From NCBI GenBank assembly GCA_035708065.1, contig DASSTC010000016.1:1-64000 (forward strand): a stretch of DNA of 64,000 nt, read 5' to 3'. This stretch comes from JAICUY01 sp035708065. GTDB lineage: Bacteria; Chloroflexota; Limnocylindria; QHBO01. The notes beneath the pieces were generated by a model. The model was not told the origin of the DNA and searched no databases. It saw only the letters and a list, made by a program, of their open reading frames with translations. Each line of letters starts with the position of its first letter. The first letter of the stretch is position 1. Below, in pieces: positions 23,101-31,639 of this stretch. Both the position numbers and the translations under genes were made by a program.

Positions 23101-24177
23101 ATGACCGCCGTGGCCCGCCCGCTCTCGCCGCTCCCGACGCTCTCGCCGCTCCCGACCTCGGCCGATGCCGCCCTGGTCGACGGTCATGGCCGCATGCTGC
23201 GCTCGCTGCGGATCAGCGTGACCGATGCCTGCCAGTTCCGCTGCCTGTACTGCATGCCGTCCGAGGAGATGACCTTCCTGCCGGCGAAGCAGCTGCTGAC
23301 GATCGACGAGATCGACCGGCTGGCGCGGCTCTTCGTCGGAATGGGCGTCCGCAACATCCGGCTGACCGGCGGCGAACCGCTGGTGCGCAAGGACCTGCCC
23401 GAGATCGTGCGCCGGCTCGCGGCACTCGAGCGCGACGGCCTGGAGGACCTCAGCCTGACGACGAACGGCTTCCTGCTCGAGCGCATGGCGGAGCCGCTGG
23501 CCGCCGCCGGGCTGAAGCGGCTGAACGTCAGCCTGGACTCGCTCGTTCGCGAGCGCTTCCGCGAGATCACCCGGCGCGATGCGCTGGCGCAGGTGCTCGC
23601 CGGCCTCGAGGCGGCCGCCCGCCAGCCGACCCTTCGGCCGATCAAGGTCAACGCGGTGGCGCTGCGTGGCACGACCGACCGAGAGATCCGTTCGTTCGCT
23701 CAGCTCGCCCGCGAGCACGGCTATGTCGTCCGATTCATCGAGGTCATGCCGCTCGATGGTGGGGGCGCCTGGTCGCCCGACGCGGTGCTCACCGGCGCCG
23801 AGCTCAAGGCGGCGCTGGAGGCCAGTGTCCCGTCGGCCTGGCTGCCATTGGTGCCGGTTCAGCGTGAGGATGCGGCGCAGACCAGCCGGGTGTATCGGTT
23901 TGCGGACGGCATCGGCGAGATCGGCTTCATCAACCCGGTCAGCGAGCCGTTCTGCGACGCGTGCGATCGGCTGCGGCTGACGGCCGAGGGCACGCTTCGC
24001 ACGTGCCTCTTCAGCCTGACGGAGACCGATCTTCGAGGACCGATGCGGGCCGGTGCCTCCGACAGCGAGCTTGGCGAGATCGTGCGCGGCGCGGCCTGGC
24101 GCAAGGAGCTGAAGCACCGGATCGGCGATCCCGGGTTCGTCCCGCCGGCGCGCAACATGAGCCAGATCGGCGGCTAG
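23101..24177 (+). CDS. moaA: GTP 3',8-cyclase (molybdenum cofactor biosynthesis)
   Basis: This 358-aa radical SAM enzyme has the first [4Fe-4S] site CQFRCLYC (residues 42-49), RLTGGEPLVR, and the C-terminal cluster site CDACDRLRLTAEGTLRTC. It ends in the GG tail (MSQIGG) needed for activity. It makes the first intermediate of molybdopterin synthesis. The N-terminus has an extra Pro/Leu/Ser stretch made by a perfect 18-bp tandem duplication (23121-23156), so true initiation might be later. No other moa or moe genes are in the window. Confidence 0.95.
   Translation: MTAVARPLSPLPTLSPLPTSADAALVDGHGRMLRSLRISVTDACQFRCLYCMPSEEMTFLPAKQLLTIDEIDRLARLFVGMGVRNIRLTGGEPLVRKDLPEIVRRLAALERDGLEDLSLTTNGFLLERMAEPLAAAGLKRLNVSLDSLVRERFREITRRDALAQVLAGLEAAARQPTLRPIKVNAVALRGTTDREIRSFAQLAREHGYVVRFIEVMPLDGGGAWSPDAVLTGAELKAALEASVPSAWLPLVPVQREDAAQTSRVYRFADGIGEIGFINPVSEPFCDACDRLRLTAEGTLRTCLFSLTETDLRGPMRAGASDSELGEIVRGAAWRKELKHRIGDPGFVPPARNMSQIGG
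23121..23156 (+). repeat. Perfect 18-bp tandem duplication in the moaA 5' end
   Basis: GCTCTCGCCGCTCCCGAC occurs twice back to back and encodes two copies of LSPLPT. It adds to a region upstream of the conserved radical SAM core, where length is tolerated. Confidence 0.85.
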
Positions 24178-24243
24178 TCGCCGGACAGACATCGCTGCCA
24201 TCGGTCGAGATTGATCGGCCGTGGCACCTATGCTTTCCAGCAC

Positions 24244-26001
24244 ATGCGACCGCTGCCCCCACCGTTCGACACGATCGCGGCCGGACTGCCGACCGAGATC
24301 CCGCTGAGCGGCAACGCGCTGCTCGGCTCGCGGCTCCTGAACAAGGACCTCGCCTTCCCGTACGACGAGCGCGTGGCGTTCGGGTTGCGCGGGCTGCTGC
24401 CGGACCAGGTGCTGAGCATCGAGCAGCAGGTCGAGGTGGAGCTCGGCCACGTCCGCCGCAAGGCCGATCCGCTGGAGCAGTACATCGGTCTCATCGCCCT
24501 CCAGGATCGGAATGCGACGCTCTTCTATCGCGTGCTGGCCGAGAACCTCGAGGAGCTGCTGCCGATCGTCTACACGCCGACGGTCGGCCTCGCCTGCCAG
24601 GAGTTCAGCCACGTCCTGCGGCGGACCCGCGGGCTGTGGATCACGCCGGAGGACCGCGATCGCATCCCCGAGCTGCTGCGTGCCAGCCCGTACCCCGACG
24701 TGCGGCTCATCGTGGTCACCGACAACGAGCGGATCCTGGGGCTCGGCGACCAGGGGGCCGGCGGAATGGGCATCCCGATCGGCAAGCTGGCGCTGTACAC
24801 CGCGGCCTGCGGCATCCACCCGGCGGTGACGCTGCCGGTTTCGCTCGACGTCGGGACGGACAACCAGACGCTGCTCGACGACCCGCTGTACATCGGGCAT
24901 CGGGCGCCACGGTTGCGCGGCGCGGAGTACGACGCGCTGGTCGATGCCTTCGTGCGCGGCGTGAACGAGGTGTGGCCCGGCTGCCTGATCCAGTGGGAAG
25001 ACTTCAAGCAGCACAACGCGCTGCGCATTCTCGACCGCTATCGCGAGGACGTGTTCAGTTTCAACGACGACGTGCAGGGCACCGCAGCGACGGTCGTCGC
25101 CGGGATCCTGGCCGCCATGCGCGACCGCGGGGAGCGGCTGCGTGACCAGCGAGCCGTGCTGGCCGGCGCCGGCGCGGCGGGGATCGGGATCGCTCGTCTG
25201 CTGCGCATGGCAATGATCGAGGACGGAGCGTCGGCAGCGGAGGCCGGGCGCAGTGTCGTGCTCGTCGATTCGCGCGGCCTGGTCCACGCCGGGCGCGAGG
25301 ATCTCGAGCCGGTGAAGCGTGACCTCGCGCTGGGGGCCGAGGAGGGAGCGACGCTCGGGTTCGGTGGAGGCGCATCGGACCTGTTCGAGGTCGTCGGCCG
25401 CATGCGCCCGACGATCCTGATCGGCACGACCGGCATGGCCGGCTCGTTCTCGGAGCCGGTGATCAGGACCGTGGCAGCCGGGACGCCGGCGCCGATCATC
25501 ATGCCGCTCTCGAACCCGACCTCCGCTGCCGAGGCGGTGCCGCGCGACATCCTGGCGTGGACCGGCGGCGCGGCGACGGTCGCCACGGGTAGCCCGTTCG
25601 AGGCCGTCGTGTCCGATGGCGTGCGCCACGAGGTCGGCCAGGCGAACAACGTGTTCGTCTTCCCCGGGCTGGGCCTGGGATCGATCGTCGCCGAGGCGCG
25701 CCGCATCACGCCGGCGATGGTGCTTGCCGCTGCCCGCGCGCTGGCCGATGCGACGTCGCCGGCGCGCGTCGCCGCCGGCGCGCTGTATCCGCCGGTGACC
25801 GACCTGCGGGTTGTCGCTCGATCGGTCGCGATCGCGGTCGCCCGCGAGGCGATCGACGCCGGCGTGGCGGCGATCGAACGCGGCGCCGACCTCGAGTCGG
25901 AGATCGACGCCGCGATGTGGTGGCCGGCGTACGCGCCGTATCGCGCGCCGGCCGAGGCCGAGGTCAGCCGCGCTGACCGCAGGTGGCGCTCAGAGGTCTG
26001 A
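24244..26001 (+). CDS. maeA: NAD(P)-dependent malic enzyme, large (SfcA/MaeA) type
   Basis: This 585-aa protein has the length and motifs of large eukaryote-type malic enzymes: LLNKDLAFPYDERVAFGLRGLLP, YTPTVGLACQEFSH, VVTDNERILGLGDQGAGGMGIPIGK (catalytic Lys region), FNDDVQGTAA and GAGAAGIGIARLL (dinucleotide fold). It oxidatively decarboxylates malate to pyruvate, linking the TCA cycle to pyruvate and acetyl-CoA. TATGCT lies 9 nt upstream of ATG 24244. Its 3' end overlaps the convergent exported-protein gene by 12 bp. Confidence 0.93.
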   Translation: MRPLPPPFDTIAAGLPTEIPLSGNALLGSRLLNKDLAFPYDERVAFGLRGLLPDQVLSIEQQVEVELGHVRRKADPLEQYIGLIALQDRNATLFYRVLAENLEELLPIVYTPTVGLACQEFSHVLRRTRGLWITPEDRDRIPELLRASPYPDVRLIVVTDNERILGLGDQGAGGMGIPIGKLALYTAACGIHPAVTLPVSLDVGTDNQTLLDDPLYIGHRAPRLRGAEYDALVDAFVRGVNEVWPGCLIQWEDFKQHNALRILDRYREDVFSFNDDVQGTAATVVAGILAAMRDRGERLRDQRAVLAGAGAAGIGIARLLRMAMIEDGASAAEAGRSVVLVDSRGLVHAGREDLEPVKRDLALGAEEGATLGFGGGASDLFEVVGRMRPTILIGTTGMAGSFSEPVIRTVAAGTPAPIIMPLSNPTSAAEAVPRDILAWTGGAATVATGSPFEAVVSDGVRHEVGQANNVFVFPGLGLGSIVAEARRITPAMVLAAARALADATSPARVAAGALYPPVTDLRVVARSVAIAVAREAIDAGVAAIERGADLESEIDAAMWWPAYAPYRAPAEAEVSRADRRWRSEV

Positions 26002-26736
26002 GCCGGGGCTCGCCTGCGCGCCGTCGTCCTTCGGCGCCACGTTCCAGGGGCCGAGGCCCATGCCCGGACCGCCGAAGCCGGGTCCATGGCCGTGACCTGG
26101 CCGCGCCGGCGGCCAGTCGCCCGAGTCGAGGTTGTCCGACAGCCGGTCGAGCATCTTCTGCTCCTGGTCCGCGGTCAGCTTGCCGGAGCTGACCGCCTTG
26201 TCGAGGTCGATCTTCGCCGCATCGAGCACCGCCTTCTTGACGGCCGCGTAGTCGACGCCCTGCGCCGTGGCGACTTCCTGGAGCGACTTGCCCGAACGCA
26301 GCTGGCCCGCGAGGGCCGAGGGCTGCATATCGAGCGCATCGGCGGCTGCGGCGCCGAGGTCGACGCCGTAGGCAACGGCACCCGGGTGCCCGATCAGCTT
26401 GCGCCCGAGCCCGAAGCAGCCGTCGAGATCGGCATCGGCCAGTCGCGACTTGATCGCGTCCGCCCGCTCTTTGGTCAGGTCGCCGTTGGCGACCGCCTCG
26501 TCGAGCGTGGCTGCCGCTGCGGCACGGAAGGCCGACTCAAGGCCGGCGGCATCGGTCTTGAGCTCATCGGCCAGGTGGCTGCGGAAGGTCTGGCAGTACT
26601 GGCCGGTGTTTGTGTCGTGGGTGGCGGTCGACGGCGTGCCCGAGGCTGTCGGCGTCTCGGCTCCCACGCTGCCGATCAACGCGCCTCCGAACAGTGCCGC
26701 GACGATGAGCGCGCCGATGGCGCCGAAGAGTTTCAT
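25990..26736 (-). CDS. Exported helical protein divergent from a two-component system
   Basis: This 248-aa protein (from ATG 26736; ATG 26745 is also possible) has the signal peptide MKLFGAIGALIVAALFGGALIGSVGAE. The mature part has three repeated helical segments of the type LTKERADAIKSRL / ALAGQLRSGKSLQEVA / KLTADQEQKMLDRL and a Gly/Pro/His-rich tail GHGHGPGFGGPGMGLGP. It resembles exported helical proteins that lie next to sensor kinases (CpxP/YckD-like), possibly a stress or metal sensor accessory. That role is inferred only from position and composition. Confidence 0.7.
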   Translation of the reverse strand: MKLFGAIGALIVAALFGGALIGSVGAETPTASGTPSTATHDTNTGQYCQTFRSHLADELKTDAAGLESAFRAAAAATLDEAVANGDLTKERADAIKSRLADADLDGCFGLGRKLIGHPGAVAYGVDLGAAAADALDMQPSALAGQLRSGKSLQEVATAQGVDYAAVKKAVLDAAKIDLDKAVSSGKLTADQEQKMLDRLSDNLDSGDWPPARPGHGHGPGFGGPGMGLGPWNVAPKDDGAQASPGSDL

Positions 26737-26797
26737 GGCCTGCATGCTTGGATGGCTCCGATGAACGAGTTGACGACGCCGACGATGACGGCGCGAC

Positions 26798-26835
26798 GTC
26801 AAGATCGGGTCAAGATCGGCCGCCTGCGTCTTGAC
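26798..26835. promoter_or_regulatory. Direct repeats GTCAAGATCGG x2 and an inverted third copy
   Basis: Two perfect 11-bp repeats (26798-26808, 26809-26819) are followed by an inverted GTCTTGAC at 26828-26835 in the intergenic gap between the exported protein and the response regulator. Direct repeats at an 11-bp step are the usual binding pattern of OmpR/PhoB regulators, so this may be the site for the adjacent regulator, controlling both genes. Confidence 0.65.
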
Positions 26836-26857
26836 ATTTCCTGAATCGCGGGGTGGC

Positions 26858-26863
26858 TAGCAT
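26858..26863 (+). promoter_or_regulatory. -10 box TAGCAT, leaderless type, for the response regulator
   Basis: TAGCAT ends 5 nt before ATG 26869. TTGACA at 26831-26836 overlaps the inverted operator-like copy but is 21 bp away, longer than the usual spacing. Confidence 0.55.
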
Positions 26864-26868
26864 GCGGC

Positions 26869-27573
26869 ATGGCCCACATCCTGGTCGTCGAGGACGAGCC
26901 GCAGCTTCGCGCGCTGCTGCGCCTCTACCTCGAGCGTGAGGGCCACCGGGTGACCGATGCGGGCGACGGCGCGTCCGCGCTCGTCGCCTTCGAAACCGAT
27001 CCGGCCGACCTCGTCGTGCTCGACCTCATGCTGCCCGCCATGCAGGGCGAGACGGTGCTCGCCGAGCTGCGAGCGCATGACTCGGTGCCGGTGCTCATCA
27101 CCTCGGCCAAGCGGACCGATGCAGAGCGGATCGCCGGCCTGCGCGCCGGCGCCGACGACTACCTGGCCAAGCCGTTCAATCCGCACGAGCTGACCGCGCG
27201 CGTGGCCGCCATCCTCCGTCGGGCGCAGCCTGTCGAGCAGTTCGTGCCGCCGATCCTGTCGTTCGATGCCGGCCGGCTGGTGCTCGACACGTCGACCCGC
27301 CGCTGGCTCCTCGCATCGGGGCAGAGCGGGCGGCTGACGCCGGGCGAGTGCGCGCTGCTCGCCGCGCTGGCGCGTCGCCCGGGCAGCGTCGTCTCGCGCG
27401 ACGCGTTGCTGGAAGACGTGGCGCGCCGGCCCGACGAGGTGTATGGCCGGGTCGTCGACGTTCATGTCGCCAACCTGCGCCGCAAGCTCGGCGACGATGC
27501 CGGCGAGCCGTGGCTGATCGAGACGGTGTCGGGAGCCGGCTACCGGCTCGTCGCGCCCCTGGATCCGGCGTGA
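26869..27573 (+). CDS. OmpR/PhoB-family response regulator
   Basis: This 234-aa protein has a receiver domain (residues 1-118) with acidic pair E8/D9, phospho-acceptor Asp52 (VVLDLMLP), Ser/Thr switch LITSAKR and Lys101 (YLAKPFNP). A winged-helix DNA-binding domain (about 130-230) contains RKLGDDAGEPWLIETVSGAGYRL. It is coupled to the histidine kinase by a 4-bp overlap. Direct repeats upstream suggest autoregulation and control of the divergent exported protein. Confidence 0.93.
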   Translation: MAHILVVEDEPQLRALLRLYLEREGHRVTDAGDGASALVAFETDPADLVVLDLMLPAMQGETVLAELRAHDSVPVLITSAKRTDAERIAGLRAGADDYLAKPFNPHELTARVAAILRRAQPVEQFVPPILSFDAGRLVLDTSTRRWLLASGQSGRLTPGECALLAALARRPGSVVSRDALLEDVARRPDEVYGRVVDVHVANLRRKLGDDAGEPWLIETVSGAGYRLVAPLDPA

Positions 27574-28895
27574 GCTCGTCCGTGCCGGTGATCGCCGGCC
27601 AGCCGCTCGCCACGCGGATGGCGCTGCTGCTGTCGGGCGCGGTGCTCGTCGTCCTGCTCGTCGCCGGCCTGGTCGTCAACGCGGTGGTCAGCCGGTCGTT
27701 CGAGGAGCAGCTCGGCGTGCAGCAGCAGCGCCGGCTGGAGGACGCCGCGGCCGTGATCGGCTCGCTCCCGGCCAACCGGCTGCGGCCCGCGCTCGCGCGC
27801 CTCGCCCCGGCGACCGGCGGGCGCGTCTCGGTCCTCGACGATTCCGGCGGGGTCATCGCCTCGGGCGGACGGCCGCCTGCGGGGCCGGTCGATCGCCTCG
27901 AGCAGGCGGTCGGCGGCAGCGGTCCCGCGGCGAAGCTCGTCGTCGAGCTCCCGGCACGCCCGGCTGCCGGCCCGGAGCGGGCGTTCCTGCGCGTTTTCAA
28001 CATCGCGCTGGTCGTCGCGGGCATCGTCACCGTGCTCGTCCTGATCGCCGCGGCGGGACTGCTGTCCGAGCGTCTGACTCGCCCGCTGCGCGGAGTGGCG
28101 GCGGCGGCGCGGCGGTTGGGTGCCGGCGACCTCGGCGCGCGCGCGTCGGGCGGCTCGGATCGCGAGTCGCGCGAGCTGGCCGGCGCGTTCAACGCCATGG
28201 CCGACCGGCTGCAGCAGTCCGAGGCGCTCCGACGTCGGGCGGCGAGTGACATGGCGCACGACCTCGCCACGCCGGCCACCGTCCTCGAGTCGCAGCTGCA
28301 GGCCATGGTCGACGGCGTCGTGCCGGTCGATCGGCAGCAGCTCGAGTCGGCGCGCGCGTCCGCGGCGGCCATGAGCGGCGTCGTGTCGCGGATGGGCGAG
28401 CTGATCGATGCCGAGTCGGCGGCGCTGGTGCGCCGTCCCGAGCCGATCGTTCTCGCCGACCTGGTCTCGTCGGCCGAGTCGGCATTGAGTGGCCTGCTCC
28501 GCGAGCGCGCGGTGACGTTCACCGCCGATGTCCCCGACGACCTGCGCGTGATCGCCGATCCAGGTCAGCTTGCGCGGGCGATCCGCAACGTCGTCGCCAA
28601 TGCGGTGGAGCATGGCGGCGGCTCGCTGTCGGTGAGCGCCAGCGCCGATGCGGCCGGCCGCGAGGTGCGGCTGCGGATCAGTGATGCTGGCGCCGGGATC
28701 GCCGAAGCGGATCTGCCGTACGTCTTCGAGCGCTTCTACCGCGCCGACCCGTCGCGGGCAGGGGCGAAGGGGGGCAGCGGCATCGGTCTGACCATCGCAC
28801 GCGAGCTGCTGACCGCTAACGGCGGCTCCATCGAGGTCGAGCGGACCGGTCCGGACGGCACCACGTTTCTCATCCGGCTGCCACGCGTCACCTAG
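27570..28895 (+). CDS. Sensor histidine kinase
   Basis: This 441-aa protein starts with GTG overlapping the regulator stop. It has two TM helices (about 16-40 and 142-165) flanking a sensor loop of about 100 residues, a HAMP domain (165-218), and HisKA with phospho-acceptor His230 in SDMAHDLATPATVLE. The HATPase boxes are NVVANAVEHGG (N), ISDAGAGIAEADLPYVFERFYR (G1/F) and GSGIGLTIA (G2). The H-box reads AHDLATPATV rather than HELRTPLT, a minor variation. It partners the regulator at 26869; the signal is unknown. Confidence 0.93.
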   Translation: MSSSVPVIAGQPLATRMALLLSGAVLVVLLVAGLVVNAVVSRSFEEQLGVQQQRRLEDAAAVIGSLPANRLRPALARLAPATGGRVSVLDDSGGVIASGGRPPAGPVDRLEQAVGGSGPAAKLVVELPARPAAGPERAFLRVFNIALVVAGIVTVLVLIAAAGLLSERLTRPLRGVAAAARRLGAGDLGARASGGSDRESRELAGAFNAMADRLQQSEALRRRAASDMAHDLATPATVLESQLQAMVDGVVPVDRQQLESARASAAAMSGVVSRMGELIDAESAALVRRPEPIVLADLVSSAESALSGLLRERAVTFTADVPDDLRVIADPGQLARAIRNVVANAVEHGGGSLSVSASADAAGREVRLRISDAGAGIAEADLPYVFERFYRADPSRAGAKGGSGIGLTIARELLTANGGSIEVERTGPDGTTFLIRLPRVT

Positions 28896-28905
28896 CCCGT
28901 AGCGG

Positions 28906-29478
28906 CTATTCGAACTCCCAGCTCCGCTTACGGCCCAACGCCTCCCACTCGGATCGCAGGATCGCCATCAGGACGACGTCATGGTGTGCGCCGCGGTGAA
29001 ACCGCGCTCGACGCAGCACCGCCTCCCGCACGAAGCCGGACTTCTCGTACGAGCGCATCGCGCGCGGGTTGTAGTCGAAGACGTGGAGGTAGATGCGCTC
29101 GAGGCGCAGCTCGCCGAAGGCGAAGTCGAGGAGCGTGTTGACCGCGTCGGTGCCGAGGCCACGGCCCCACGAGCCGCGCAACATGAAGATCGAGAGCTCC
29201 GCGTTGCCGTCGGTGCGATCAACCGAGCGCAGTCCGCAGCTGCCGATCTCGTCGTTCGAGCCGAGCGAGCACACTGCGAACTGGAAGACCGATTGGCCGA
29301 GCTGCGGTCGCAGCTTCTCGAACCAGGCCTCGGAGGCCTCGCCGCCGATCGGCGACTTGAAGCCGGCATAGTGCGCCAGCTCCTGGTCGTCGAGGGGCCT
29401 GCTGACGTCGGCCTTCTCGAGCCAGCGCAGCCAGACGTGCTCGCCGCGCAGCATTGGCATCGGTCTGCCTTCGGTCAC
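28906..29478 (-). CDS. RimJ/RimL-type GNAT acetyltransferase
   Basis: This 190-aa protein starts with GTG 29478, fixed by TATCAT 6 nt upstream on the minus strand. GNAT features are LRGSWGRGLGTDAVNTLLDFAF and the C-terminal RIYLHVFDYNPRAMRSYEKSGFVREAVLR, as in ribosomal-protein alanine acetyltransferases and spermidine acetyltransferase-like enzymes. The substrate is unknown. It is divergent from the aldehyde dehydrogenase, and both genes have leaderless-type promoters. Confidence 0.85.
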   Translation of the reverse strand: MTEGRPMPMLRGEHVWLRWLEKADVSRPLDDQELAHYAGFKSPIGGEASEAWFEKLRPQLGQSVFQFAVCSLGSNDEIGSCGLRSVDRTDGNAELSIFMLRGSWGRGLGTDAVNTLLDFAFGELRLERIYLHVFDYNPRAMRSYEKSGFVREAVLRRARFHRGAHHDVVLMAILRSEWEALGRKRSWEFE

Positions 29479-29484
29479 CGCGGC

Positions 29485-29510
29485 ATGATACTCACGCTCC
29501 CGCGTAGCAT
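29485..29510. promoter_or_regulatory. Divergent pair of leaderless -10 boxes
   Basis: TATCAT on the minus strand (29485-29490) is 6 nt from GTG 29478, and TAGCAT on the plus strand (29505-29510) is 6 nt from ATG 29517. The whole divergent gap is 38 bp, so there is no room for leaders on either side. This is the clearest example of the pattern in the window. Confidence 0.7.
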
Positions 29511-29516
29511 TCGCCC

Positions 29517-30992
29517 ATGACCGAAGTCGAGATGCTCATCAACGGCGAGTCCCGCCCAGGCGCCGATGGGCGCACCTTCACCACCTACGAGCCCGCCCGC
29601 GGAACCTCCCTGGCCGAGGTCGCACGCGCCACGACCGACGACGTCGCGGCCGCGGTTTCCGCAGCCCGCGCGGCGTTCGAGGGTCCGTGGGCGAAGACGT
29701 CCCCCGCCAAGCGCTCGCGCATGCTGGCCAAGCTGGCGCAGCTGATCGAGTCACAGGCCGATGCCATCGCCGAGCTCGAGTCGCGCAACAACGGGAAGCC
29801 CAAGTGGCAGTGCCTGCTCGAGGTGCGCCAGGCGGTCAGCGACCTCGACCTGTTCGCGGGCGCCGCGCAGCACATCTACGGCCGATCGTTCGCGGTCAGC
29901 CCGTCGGTGCTGTCCTACACGTTGCGTGAGCCGGTCGGCGTGTGCGCGGCGATCATTCCGTGGAACTACCCGTTCATGATGGCCGCCTGGAAGGTTGCCC
30001 CGGCGCTGGCGGCAGGATGCACCGTCGTGCTGAAGCCGGCCTCCGCGACGCCGATGACCGCGCTCGAGCTCGGGCGCCTGGCGCTCGAGGCCGGCATCCC
30101 GCCGGGCGTCGTCAACGTGGTCACCGGACCGGGCGCCGAGGTGGGGGAGGCGCTCGCCTCGCATCCGGGCGTCGAAAAGATCGCCTTCACCGGCGAGACC
30201 GGCACGGGCCGGCGGATTGCCGCGATCGCCGCCGACGGCCTGAAGCGCGTCTCGCTCGAGCTCGGCGGCAAGTCGCCGAACCTCGTCTTCGCCGACGCCA
30301 ATCTCGACGCGGCGGTCCTCGGCTCGCTGTGGGCGATCTATTACTCGGGCGGCCAGTCGTGCGAGGCGCGCTCGCGGATCCTGGTCGAGGAGTCGCTGCA
30401 CGACGCCTTCGTGGACGCGTTCGCCGAGAAGGCGCGCGCCCTGCGCATCGGTGACCCGCTGGCCGACGACACGCAGGTCGGCTCGATGATCTCGCGCTCC
30501 CACGCCGAGAAGGTGCTGGGCTTCGTCAACGCCGCCGTCGAGGACGGCGCGCAGCTGGTGACCGGCGGCGCGGCGGATGGCGAGCTGGGCGAGGGGCTGG
30601 ATGCATCGGCCTACGTGCGTCCGACGGTGATCGACTGCGTCGAGAACGACAGCCGCATCGGTCAGGAAGAGGTGTTCGGGCCGGTCGTCACGGTCACGAC
30701 GTTCGCCGACGAGGCCGAGGCGGTGAAGCTCGCCAACGACGTGCGCTTCGGGCTGGCGGCGACGGTATGGACCGGCGATTCGGCGCGTGGCCTGCGCGTG
30801 GCCGCGCGCGTCCGGGCCGGCACGGTCGGGGTGAACCAGCCGTTCGCGGCGTTCCCCGGCGTGCCGTTCGGCGGCTTCAAGGAGTCCGGCTACGGCCGCG
30901 AGATGAGCGTCGATGCGCTCGACCTGTACACCGAGCAGAAGGCGGTGCTGGTCAGCACCTCGCCGAAGCCGATGAACCCGTTCGGGATGTAG
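29517..30992 (+). CDS. Aldehyde dehydrogenase (betaine-aldehyde type)
   Basis: This 491-aa protein is a full-length ALDH: IPWNYPFMMAAWKVAPALAAG (cofactor-binding Asn/Trp), FTGETGTGRRIA, ELGGKSPNLVF with the general-base Glu, the catalytic Cys in GGQSCEARSRI, and EEVFGPVVTV. It oxidises an aldehyde to the acid with NAD(P)+. A second ALDH at 43255 is of a related type. It is followed 3 bp later by a GNAT gene. Confidence 0.92.
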   Translation: MTEVEMLINGESRPGADGRTFTTYEPARGTSLAEVARATTDDVAAAVSAARAAFEGPWAKTSPAKRSRMLAKLAQLIESQADAIAELESRNNGKPKWQCLLEVRQAVSDLDLFAGAAQHIYGRSFAVSPSVLSYTLREPVGVCAAIIPWNYPFMMAAWKVAPALAAGCTVVLKPASATPMTALELGRLALEAGIPPGVVNVVTGPGAEVGEALASHPGVEKIAFTGETGTGRRIAAIAADGLKRVSLELGGKSPNLVFADANLDAAVLGSLWAIYYSGGQSCEARSRILVEESLHDAFVDAFAEKARALRIGDPLADDTQVGSMISRSHAEKVLGFVNAAVEDGAQLVTGGAADGELGEGLDASAYVRPTVIDCVENDSRIGQEEVFGPVVTVTTFADEAEAVKLANDVRFGLAATVWTGDSARGLRVAARVRAGTVGVNQPFAAFPGVPFGGFKESGYGREMSVDALDLYTEQKAVLVSTSPKPMNPFGM

Positions 30993-30995
30993 CCG

Positions 30996-31583
30996 ATGGG
31001 CAGTGAGCTCCTGCGCTCCTTTCCGGAGTCGTTCGAGACCGAGCGCCTGCTCGTCCGCGCGGCGTCGCCCGACGACGCGGAGCAGGCGAACGCGGCGGTC
31101 AACGAGTCGCGCGCCGAGCTGGTGCCCTGGATCTCGTGGGCCGACAAGGAGCTCGACCTCGATGCCGTGCGCGAGAGCCTGATCCGGGCGCGTGCCCGCT
31201 TCCTGCTGCGCGAGGATCTGCGCTTTCACCTGTTCCTGCGCGACGACCCAGCCACGTTCGTCGGGTCGATCGGGCTGCATCGGATGGACTGGAGAGTGCC
31301 GCGCCTGGAGATCGGCTACTGGCTGCGGACGAGCTACAGCGGACAGGGGTACGCGACCGAGGCGGTGCGGGGCATCACCGACTTCGCGTTCCGCGAGCTC
31401 GGCGCGGAGCGGCTCGAGATCTGGTGCGACGCGCGGAACGAGCGCAGCGCGGCGGTCGCTCGGCGCGCGGGATTCAACCAGGAGGCGCTGCTACGGAACT
31501 ACGACCGCGACACAGCGGGCGAGCTCGCGGATGCGCTGTGGTTCGGCCTGGTGCGCTCGGACTGGGAGGCAGGGCCCAAGTAG
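30996..31583 (+). CDS. RimJ/RimL-type GNAT acetyltransferase
   Basis: This 195-aa protein has FETERLLVRAASPDDAEQANAAV at the start, LEIGYWLRTSYSGQGYATEAVRGITDFAFRELGAERLEIWCDARNERSAAVARRAGF in the acetyl-CoA-binding core, and LWFGLVRSDWE at the end. This is typical of ribosomal-protein or small-molecule acetyltransferases. It is probably co-transcribed with the aldehyde dehydrogenase. The substrate is unknown. Confidence 0.85.
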   Translation: MGSELLRSFPESFETERLLVRAASPDDAEQANAAVNESRAELVPWISWADKELDLDAVRESLIRARARFLLREDLRFHLFLRDDPATFVGSIGLHRMDWRVPRLEIGYWLRTSYSGQGYATEAVRGITDFAFRELGAERLEIWCDARNERSAAVARRAGFNQEALLRNYDRDTAGELADALWFGLVRSDWEAGPK

Positions 31584-31639
31584 CGCCGAGATCCGCTCGG
31601 TTGCAGCGGACCTCGGCACGCCGTACCGTGGCGAGCAGG

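Noticed and set aside
22180..25629. 1149-aa minus-strand open frame
   Set aside because: It runs antisense through moaA and malic enzyme, both strongly conserved on the plus strand, and out of frame through the APC permease. Shadow frame.
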